Positions 55,078-64,000 of a stretch of DNA of 64,000 bases are shown here, one piece after another (position 1 is the first letter of the stretch; the number at the start of each line of letters is the position of its first letter). Position numbers and translations under genes: made by a program. The notes under the pieces were generated by a model that saw nothing but the letters and a program-made list of their open reading frames with translations, made no database searches and was not told the DNA's origin. The DNA comes from Patiria pectinifera (taxonomy: Eukaryota > Echinodermata > Asteroidea > Valvatida > Asterinidae), in contig CM057140.1 in the NCBI GenBank assembly GCA_029964075.1, forward strand, positions 10,372,643 to 10,436,642, given 5' to 3'.

Positions 55078-56251
55078 CCTTGAAGCTACATTGCAAGCCA
55101 AAGAAGAAAAAAAAGGGAAAAAAAAAACATCACAAGTATTACAAGGATTGAACTTTATGTTTGTGGTATTTCTCTCTTGATGTCATTGCCACAACTTGTT
55201 TTCGTCTTTATGTTTAGGGATTTTATTTATTATCATTATTAAATTTCACAATTTTTTTTTTCAAATATTGTCACCCAATAATTTTAAGTTGGCAATGTGT
55301 GTATATTAAAAAAAATGTCTATTTTATTTGAAAATGAGTGAATTTCTGTATTTTTCACAAAGTAAATTTAAAAAAAAAGTGACATTCATCAGTTCCGGAT
55401 CTGTATTGGTAAAAGCTCTTCATCCAATTCGTCTGTTTCACATCAACGTTTTAAACTCGATCGTTCATCGTCATTTTTCCCAAGGCCTCAATGGAGCCGT
55501 CAACTTTGTGATTGCTTATTTACCGCTTGTTTATCCGTTAAGTGAATCTATACAAATTACCCGGGAATACTCGTTTCGCTGTTCCCCTTCACAAAATAAT
55601 TAAAAAGAATAAAACCAAATGCGACACGCTCGATGAAGCATTTTATTTTTCAAATTCTGTTTCGTTTTTTTTTTAACAGGAGTAGCAGCTTTTTATGGCT
55701 GGGTGGTGGTGCCGCACTGTCTATCCCACAAATTTTATTTTATTATACAGTTGTTTGTATTAATTGAAATGGCCTTCACTCAGTATCTGTCAATACAATC
55801 GTTTTTTTGTAAGGTCACGACGGAAAGGTTTTGCGCACTTGACGTTTTACGATTGCATTCATCAGATGAACTGCTCTGTGTACTGGGAAAACTGCATGCT
55901 GTAACCTTCCCTTTGACATTTCAAATCTATGTATTATGAACAGCGCCCTCAAGTGTATAATGATGTCCAGTCCCCCTCCCCCACCCCCCATGTTGGCTCC
56001 CTATTGCCCCTTCTCCATCATAATTGTTCCTTTCCTTTGATTACTCTGGCATGTACTTTACAATGTGGTGAAATAAAGTCATTCATTCCTATTCGGAAAA
56101 AAAAATGTATGCATCAGTGATGCACAGTTAACCACTGGCTGCAGACCAGGTTTTTTTTTATATGCACCAAAGGAAAGTCCCCTCACTTATTAAAAAAAAA
56201 AAAATAAAAAATACTGACAAATCTCCAAGGTTTTGAAGACATAAATTCAAA
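55078..56251. other. Unassigned AT-rich stretch
   Basis: Would be the 3' UTR if the 54922-55077 exon is real. No other structure supported. Confidence 0.3.
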
Positions 56252-56599
56252 TTAAAACCCTCCTTTGCAAACATACATTCTGTGCCAAGTTGTCCTTGCA
56301 GTCAAAATCAATCAAGTGACTGTTTTCAACCCTTTAGAATTCCCAGCACAGATAAAGCAGGATTGACTGCCTTGGACTGATTAAGTTACTTGATTACAGC
56401 TATGCTTTGACTCCGGGTGAGTGATAAAACAGCTGTGACCCCAACTTGCCTGCTTTGTCTGTTGACCCAGTTTGACTAGTCACAGTGCTTGCTTGACATA
56501 TGATCTGACTGCTGGTGACTAGCCTTTGTTAAATGTATAGCAGGGGAAGTGGAATTGAATTTTGACAGTCCGTGACGGCTTAAATAGCAGGAGGGTTAA
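56252..56599 (-). mobile_element. TTAA-family MITE (copy C)
   Basis: Reverse-complement relative of 5135-5480, from AAACCCTCCTTTGCAAACAT to AGCAGGAGGGTTAA. Shares TTGTCCTTGCAGTCA, CAAGTGACTG, GATAAAGCAGGATTGACTG and GGTGACTAGCCTTTGTTAAA blocks. Confidence 0.7.
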
Positions 56600-57515
56600 A
56601 GTTATTAAACCATCATTGTTCACTTTTGGTGATATTTTCATCCGAAGATGGGCCCTCCTAAAAGTAGGGCCCAATTTCATGATGCTGCTTAGCATGCAAT
56701 TTTTTGCTAACAGCAGTAAGCTCATCCACGCCATGAGTGCTTAAGGTTAGCACAATTTTCTACTATAGTTTGCACAACTTTTTCTGCTGACTGTTAATTT
56801 AAAGCTGTACATGTCTTGAAGTTGGACCCAGACCTGAATCCATCATGCCCACTTAAAAAATAAAAGATGATACCTCCACTACATTGGCATAAAGGAGCAA
56901 ATTTGTTTGTTCCAATTTTGCCTTAATTTGTCAGAAATACGTGTTCAAAGTGATGTTCAGAGCTTGGGCAAATCCTGTATTTATGAGGATGCAAATCATG
57001 GTTTGGTCGGCATAAACACTTTTTAGCCTATTTATTTGCCCGTTTGGCCTGCAGCCCACACGTTCACTAACCGAGGTGAAACAATGCCCCGCGCTTCACT
57101 GGATCAAACCGACGACAGAAAAACACCTCAGGGGCCTCAGGTGCCCAGCAAAAAAAAAAAAAAATGTAAAACGCAGCTTCCTTTACAATCAATACCTGAC
57201 ATCTTTTCCCCCATTATATGTAATTTATTCTTCGTTCCATTTCTTGCCTTTGGCAACACATTTTTCTTCTCTCCTGAACTCGTTCAAGGTCTGGTATTGT
57301 GAATGGCTTTGCATGATGGAGAGACTTGTGGTGACTTAATTTCTTTTCAAGAAAGAAATCCATATTTCGTGTTGATACCTTTGCTTGTCATGAAATGTAC
57401 ATGTACTCATCCATCTTTTCTAACTCAAGGACTGCGTGGAACTTTCGCAGGATTTTGTCACGAGATCATTTCAGCTTGATTTCAGAATTCGTAAAAACTC
57501 GGGGTATGTACATAC

Positions 57516-57924
57516 TCCGGGTTCGATTTCAGCGGTAGCCCGCCAGTCAAATGCTAGTCAAAAACAGCGGCGTGCTAGTCAAACTATTCCTTAAATTGCC
57601 CGGCTGGCAAGTAAAAAATGATTGGGCAACGGCAAAGAGAAAAGGATAGCAAGAAATAAATCATTAAATTCAGAAAGCAAACCTGTATAAATTTGTGTCT
57701 AATTTTATAAACCGTTTAGGGTTAAATTATTATATCTATTTATTAAAAACGCTGACACGATTGCCTCAGGATACACGTTTTATATGTATGTACATTGTTG
57801 TTTATAAGACACTCTATAAAAAAAATATGCGGGCTATTGAAAATGCCCGCGGGCTAGTTAAGAGTCTGTTTCAGTAGCCCGGCTGGCTAGTGAAAAAAAA
57901 AAAGAAGAAGTTAAGGTCGAACCC
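57516..57924. mobile_element. Element with GGGTTCGA ends and internal AGCCCG motifs
   Basis: Left GGGTTCGATTTCAGCGGTAGCCCG and the complement of the right end GGGTTCGACCTTAACTTC... form imperfect inverted ends, with GCCCGGCTGGCTAGT-like words near both. A fragment of it is at 22228-22343. No ORF recognised. Confidence 0.45.
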
Positions 57925-58483
57925 TGATACTACCATTCTTTTGAGGCAAAGAACTATGGCCGTTTTAGGATTCGAACATGAGGCCTCTGTTTTACATGTC
58001 AATAGATCAATCCACTCAGAAAAGGCCTTTTTTTGGAGTCAAAATTCACATGGCCTGGATGGGCCCCAAACCTTCCTGTCACAGAAAAGAAGGAAAAATC
58101 TCTCAAGAACTAACCTCCTGATAAATACTTTTCAAACCCCCCCCCCTAAAAAAAGGTCAAACTAGAAAGGACTCTTGGTCTAGAATCCCCAAAGTCTACA
58201 TTTCACAGTGCGTCAGGGTGAAACCATCTGTAACTCCTAAAGTGTTGAGGAAGTCAGGGCTGGGCTGTGACCTACCAATTGACCTGCCCAACTTACCTCA
58301 AACACCTGCAAGAAATAATGTCAACTTGTGCATACTAATGAAGAGCACATGCTCAGGTGATACTCGGTCATGACCTATAATATCACCTCACACTACATGA
58401 ACTAGGGCCAATCCCACCTGCATTTTCAGGCAGCATTGAAGCACTCCATAAAAAGGAAAACTTTGCAATTTGGGATTAAGTGA

Positions 58484-59312
58484 GTCTGACTCGAGTCACA
58501 ATTTTTGGTGACTCGACTCGACTCAAGTCCCTGTGGGTAAATGACTCACGACTCAAGTCGATGCAAGCAAATGACTCAGCTCTAATCGAGTCCCTCATCA
58601 GAGGACTCGACTCGACGCGAGCGAAGGCTAATAAGACTCGAGTCCCAAAAATAAAAGCCAAACGTTGCGAAAAATGTTTGCAATGACTTACGGTGCAAAA
58701 TTTATGTTCACGTTACTTTACAAATACAGTCGGTACAGCAGCCACTTGTCATGTACAAACATACAACGTGTCACAGACTCCCACCTTGTGGTTCTGGAAT
58801 GCACAAAATACTATCCCGGAACCAGACTTCAAACACATTCCAATTCGTGGCTTCATCATTAGCTTAGGGCGATTTCTTATTAAGTTCTCGGATTCGAATA
58901 CTGGCTAAATTTATGCCCTCCTTTTAAAAATTAAATAGATACATGCCCACTTTTAAATGATATAATCAGAAACAGTTTTGTATAATACAATTTAGTTTTG
59001 ATGTTGTCAGCGATCAGTGAAAAAAGTTTTAGAAGTCAGACCAGACAGCCGTTAAGAAAGACAGAAGTTTCACTTCTTGTTAACTGTTAGTGACACAAAT
59101 TACTTTATCTCGTCTTTATTGCTTAAATACTCGTGACTTGAATTGACTTGAGCTAGATGTTTGACCTGACTTGACTCGACTCGACTCGACTACACACTGT
59201 GACTCGACTTGACTTGACTCGACCTTCTTGACCTAATGACTCGACTCGAGTCACTTCATTAAAATGACTTGACTCGACTTGAGTCACAAAAATCAGTGAC
59301 TCGTTACAACTC
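58484..59312. mobile_element. hAT-like element with GACTCGA subterminal arrays
   Basis: Arrays of GACTCGACTCG/GACTCAAGTC at 58484-58640 face arrays of GACTTGACTCGA at 59130-59300. The right end, read as complement, is CAGAGTTGTAACGAGTCACT; a similar end (CAGTGTTGTAATCGAGTCACC) opens a fragment at 59941-60040. Subterminal short repeats are typical of hAT elements; the left boundary is not sharp. Confidence 0.5.
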
Positions 59313-59940
59313 TGCCAATCTCATAAGATTGCATTTTAAGGCTGTTCTAAAGCATTCTGCTATTAAATGAAAAGCATCATTCGTATTCATGGTACAATGA
59401 AGTACATTTTAATGACCTGCACTTTTATAGTAGCCACTGAATCCCACTTGTCTTTTAAGCAAGATTCAAGGAATTCTGCTTATGCTAAAACAATTTCAGG
59501 ATTAGTTAAACGTTTGGTCTTAATCTGAATACACCTGAATGAACTGTACAGTTTTTCCAAATAGTTGAACCTGGACAAGCATTCGCAGGTTGTAAAACCA
59601 ATTATTGCCCAAAATTACATGTTTGCATATATATTTTGACTACCCTCCAGCCATTGCAAATGGCCCATATATCATGTTATTAAGTGAAGCCAAAGTGACC
59701 ATCTGAGCAGAGTCAGTGGGTTCAACGACCTGTAGATTGTATTTCTAATGGATTTTTATGGGCACTCGGCCATTGACAACGATGTCAACAACGATGTCAA
59801 CAGCCTAGAAATTACACAAATGAGTCCGATGGGATTGACACTGGCGTACGTCCGAGTTCTGGATTGGAATGTGAATATCTGTTCTTTGGTCATTTACCCC
59901 ATCAGACCATATAACGCTCAAAACTGCCCTGCCTATTGTC

Positions 59941-60045
59941 AGTGTTGTAATCGAGTCACCAACGTCGGGTCCTAGTCCGAGTCCCGAGTCACAAGCCTCG
60001 AGTCCGCGTCCGAGTCTCGAGTCACAAGCCTCGAGTCCCCTCCCC
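59941..60045. mobile_element. Fragment related to the 58484-59312 element
   Basis: Begins CAGTGTTGTAATCGAGTCACC followed by CGAGTCCCGAGTCACAAGCC repeats, then a C-run. Only one end is present. Confidence 0.45.
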
Positions 60046-60481
60046 CCCCCCCAAGAAATGTTCAAGAAATTTTAGGATAGTTTTTTCTTTGGAAGTTTGG
60101 GGAGGGGGATGCTGGGGTTGGCTTGAGAACAGTGAACACTTGGTTCTTTTCAAAAGCCTCCAGTACACTTTTTTTAAGCTATGCAGCTCAAGAAATCATC
60201 ATATCTCTGTGTGTGTTAAATATTAGTTTACTTTGTCTATTGCTACTTCATATTTTGACCGATTTCAACCAAACTTTGTCCAAAGTATCAGTAGCCCAGC
60301 CCCAACATGTCACACGGCCAAACTGGGGTCGAAGGTCATCTGGGGTCACTGGGGTTAAAAATCTGATTGATTTTTTATTATTCAAACACTTTTCCTTCCA
60401 GAAATTACATGGCACAATCACGTGACTCATGCATTAACACAAATTCATTGGCCTGCAGCTTCCGCTCGAGCGTTTTTCCTT

Positions 60482-60658
60482 AAGCCCGGTTCATACTTCA
60501 CGCGAATGCGAATGTGAAGCGAATTTGACATCATGGCACGTTCGCTGCGAAATTCGCCCGAGTTGAAATATATTCAACTTGTACGAATTCGCAGCGCCAA
60601 TACTTGCCATGACGTCACAAATTCGTATTCGCTTTCGCGCTGAGTATGAACCGGGCTT
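60482..60658. mobile_element. 177-bp MITE with AAGCCCGGTTCATACT ends
   Basis: AAGCCCGGTTCATACT at the left and its exact complement at the right form 16-base perfect TIRs. The interior has GCGAATTTG, GACGTCA and TTCGCAGCG words in both orientations. Related to 10785-10938. Confidence 0.8.
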
Positions 60659-61119
60659 GACTCATGTCAAAAAACGAAAAACAATTTATCTTTTTTCAAA
60701 ATGTTACACACTGGAAAAGTGCTTTCCAACCTGGGAAATTTCCCCACACATATTCTCATACATAACAATTTATAATTTCAGGGGACTTTGTCCTGCCAAA
60801 CAGTGACCGCAAATGTGGAAGTTTAAAACAGTTCACCGGACGTCATGACATTGATAACAAAGCCTGAAATAGGTTTGGGGGTTTGTACCAAAACCAAGTC
60901 GGTCTGAATTGGGCACTTCCTCTGTGTCTAGACTTGACTTACGAAAGCAGCAAAAATTAGCCCCCCTCAAAGCATCCCTTGACTTTCTGGCATCTTGCCA
61001 GTCAATGTTAATACCCAACTTTTTGGGGGGGGGGGGGCATTGCACATTCATAAAAAATGTTGTTTCTGTTGAGAAGTTGTGTTCTCAGAGACAAGATTTT
61101 GGGGAATGCTTCATTCATG

Positions 61120-61520
61120 TGGGGGGCTGTAGTCCAATATTTACGGTGTTCGACTTGTGTGCAGTGGTACACGGGTTCGAACCCTGACGGGGAACATGGT
61201 CCTTGTGCTCTACAGCAAGACACTTTACCATTATTGCTTCGTCTTTCGGATGGGACGTAAAGCCATAGGTCCCGTGTGTTTTGTAGTTAAAGAACCCAGT
61301 AACACTTATCGCTGAGAGAAGGGGTTTGCCCCGGTGTCTCTGGCAGTGGCTGCAATATGCGCCGCAGCACCTTGTATACCCTTTATAAAAAGGTGCTCCA
61401 TAATGGGTCTCATTTTTCTCATAAACTTCTTTTACCTGTCTTTAAAAAAATAAACATAATTACCAGCGCCTTGAGTACCTAATTGTGGGTAGATTCGTGC
61501 GCTTTATAAGACTCAGGTAT
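61120..61520 (+). mobile_element. tRNA-derived SINE with a common invertebrate tail
   Basis: A tRNA-like head with perfect B box GGTTCGAACCC (61175-61185) is followed by GACGTAAAGCCATAGGTCCCGTGTG, AAGAACCCAGTAAC and a GCGCCTTGAGTACC...GTGCGCTTTATAAGACTC tail. The tail pattern is of a kind seen in SINEs of many aquatic animals (from memory). Confidence 0.65.
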
Positions 61521-62783
61521 TGTCTCCAGAACACTAACTTTTCATCGATTTGTGGATTGGATAATAGAACTTTTTTTCTGGTTTATTTGTGAGGCTGCTT
61601 TTGTATGCTGAAATGTAACTGTGGGACAGTGCAGTGTTCTGTGGTAGCAATGCCAGGGTACTATTATATATCCCACAAGCGGTGGATCATAGTATAGTGC
61701 GTCTGTGTCGCACATGCCACGAGGAATATGCACGCTTTACTTTTCAGCAGTTATCCTTTCACACGTGCGTGCAGTGGGAATGGTGCGCGCATCTTAGAAT
61801 AGCGCTCGCATCTTAGAATAGCGTACTACGCAGAGTGCGGTATGGACTGTGCTACGTGGGATAATGTAGCACAGTTTTTTTGCCATGGATCGACCAATTA
61901 GAATTGAGGATTTAAGTTTACTTGAAGATAAATGTACATACGTAAATGTATGTATTCTAAACCATGGCTGCAAATCGGTCAAAATATGAAGGAGCAATAG
62001 ACAATGTCGACATTTGTTTAAACTAACTTGTCAACATTGGTTTTTAGCGGAGAGACATGATTATTTTGTTGAGTCGCTATCCCGCGGCTAAAAAATGCAA
62101 ACACGATTTCAATCACTTTGAAACTACCGGTAACTCTCTTAAAAATTGAAATTCAATGTCATCCATTTCCAATTTTACATGTAATTATATATACTGTCCT
62201 TGAATGCATTGTTCGGTTGCTTTCCTACCATTTTAGTATCCACTTCAACTTTCATCATTCATCATTCATCATGAATACCCGCAAAATATTCATTTCAATT
62301 TCAATATTTTTTGGTGTCCCTGTTACTTTTGATAAATGAACTCCAACCCCTCTATGTAATTCTCCTGTCATTGTAAACAAGTCTACATGCTCCCCGCCCA
62401 ATTTTATTTCCTATTTTCTCCGTAAATACCCCGGTATACCTGCAGAGTTGACTTTCAGTTCCTTTTCTGTTCATATTTTGATCATATCTCGATTCAAGTG
62501 GGTGATGATATTTTTATTTTTTTTACCCCTAACCCTGCCTTGTATTACACATGTGTGTACTTTGTATATTCCAAGTTGATGGCCATTTGATCTGTTGGTT
62601 GCATTGTTGAACAATTTTGCAGGTAGGACGCAGACACTATTGAATATAAATGTGGGGTTTTCTATCATAAAAAAATATAATTCTAAGGTTTTTTTTTATA
62701 AAGTAATGAAATTGTTATGTTGCAGTCTTCCACTATGTGTCGTCTTTATTTTGAGGTGTGTGCATTTTATTTACTTTCTTAGA
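61521..62783. other. Unassigned stretch
   Basis: 61640-61930 resembles the repeat that surrounds the decamer satellite at 24100-24650 (shared ATGGATCGACYAAT and AAGTTTRCTTGAARATAAA). The rest is AT-rich with a (CATCATT)n-like patch at about 62256. No exon recognised. Confidence 0.35.
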
Positions 62784-63134
62784 TTAACCCTCCCGCTATC
62801 TGAACAGTCACAGACAGTAAAAAAATTCAATCCTCTTCCAACGGTATGCCTTTTACACAGGCTAGTCACCACAGTCAGATCATATTTCAAGCAAGCACTG
62901 TGACTGATCAAATTCAGTCATCAGACAAATGCAGACAAGTGGTAGGCACAGCTGGCTTATCAATCCCCTACAGTCAAAGCATAGCCGTATCAAGTTACAT
63001 GAACAGTCACAGCCAGTCAATCCTGCTTTATGAAGGCTGGGAGCTCTTAACTGTTAAAAAAAACCCAGTCACTTGCTTGATTTTGACTGAAAGGACAACT
63101 TGGCACAGAATGTGTGTTTGCATAGAAGGGTTAA
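62784..63134 (+). mobile_element. TTAA-family MITE (copy B)
   Basis: Starts TTAACCCTCCCGCTATCTGA and ends GAAGGGTTAA, with the same ordered blocks as 5135-5480 (CCTTTTACACAGGCTAGTCACC, GCACAGCTGGCTTATCA, CAGCCAGTCAATCCTGCTTTATG). TTAA is intact on both sides. Confidence 0.8.
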
Positions 63135-64000
63135 ACAAAATGCGATACCTTCCGTTTTGAGTTTGACACCATTTTCAAATGTGTTTTCTGCAGCAAGTAT
63201 TTCACTTTTTGGATAGAATTGGAAGCTTATTCTCTACACCCTTTTCCCATTCCTTGGATGAGGCATTACACATGTACCGTATGCTTCCAAAAAGTCAAAG
63301 GTGAAACCGCTTAACTATATTTAAAATGTTGATTCGTAGGTTTACAGTATCTTATTCCCACGTGCCAGAGTTAATTTTTTGTCGGTCCACGTAATCGTCG
63401 TTGAGCTTGTCACTAACGTTTCCTCATGAACTGAGAATCCGAAAACCTTTAAAAGAAGGAAACTTGCAATATTAAATGACTAAGAACAAACTACATGGTG
63501 TCTTCTGAAGTCTTTTACAGGTGAACAAATGTGGGTCAACTGAAAGAGGCTTTTCATAGGAAAGAAACTCAGCTGTAACTGAATCAAATTATACATGTAG
63601 ATGTCGAAAATTTAATTTGTGGTGCTGTTTCTTATTTTTCTCGGTCCAACTGTTGAGCGTCATACTTTTATTTTGTGTCCCAATTCCGACAGTTTTCATC
63701 TTTTGGATTTAAATTTAAATTACTTCCAGGGTTCTTTTGTCCAGTGTCACAATGAATTTTATAGTGAAGTCCCAACAAGGAACAATTCAATTGAGCACCA
63801 AAGTTGCTCAGCTCAGAAAATATATGCTTAGCCAAAATAGGTTACCAGCAAAAGTGTCATGTGGTATGTATTGCTTTTGACTGGTTCCCCGCTGATTTGT
63901 ACTTGTCACCCCAAAAAATACTTTGCAGTCAGCATTTTGTACTGATGAAATGTGGCCCAGGTCTGTGTTACATCACATCGCATCGCATCTGGTTTCATGA

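Overview
The window is eukaryotic nuclear DNA: AT-rich, intron-rich and dense in short transposable elements. The gene sequences and the style of the repeats (TTAA-flanked MITEs, tRNA-derived SINEs, long foldback elements) suggest a marine invertebrate deuterostome, most likely an echinoderm. That placement is an inference from general impression, not a measured result.

Two genes are recognised, both on the + strand, head to tail. WDTC1 (DCAF9 / Drosophila adipose) is complete at 51-14872: 14 coding exons, every intron GT-AG, every phase consistent, 701 codons. It encodes an N-terminal WD40 domain, a TPR module and C-terminal WD40 blades. PAAF1 (proteasomal ATPase-associated factor 1) starts at 17946; ten coding exons (341 codons) run to 24807. 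Its last ~50-60 codons could not be found in the remaining 39 kb. The two products act in the same pathway at different steps: WDTC1 as a CUL4-DDB1 ubiquitin-ligase substrate receptor, PAAF1 as a regulator of proteasomal ATPases.

The introns hold many well-preserved non-autonomous elements. Examples are a 479-bp element with 29-bp perfect TIRs and an 8-bp target duplication (11802-12280), a foldback element with minisatellite arms and a GC-rich core (1488-2205), TTAA-bounded elements, a pogo-like element, and a MITE that encloses a tRNA-like sequence between its TIRs (22388-22676). The most striking local feature is in WDTC1 intron 5. The 3' splice site and the first ~17 bases of the next exon are tandemly repeated every 58 bp, giving a series of decoy acceptors that would each lead to an early stop.

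From 25 kb to 64 kb no gene could be recognised. This part holds a MITE family with a central, nearly perfect 28-30-nt palindrome, foldback Tc1-like elements, tandem repeats (one carrying nuclear-receptor DR1 sites), microsatellites, SINE fragments and one unassigned terminal-exon-like ORF (54922-55077).
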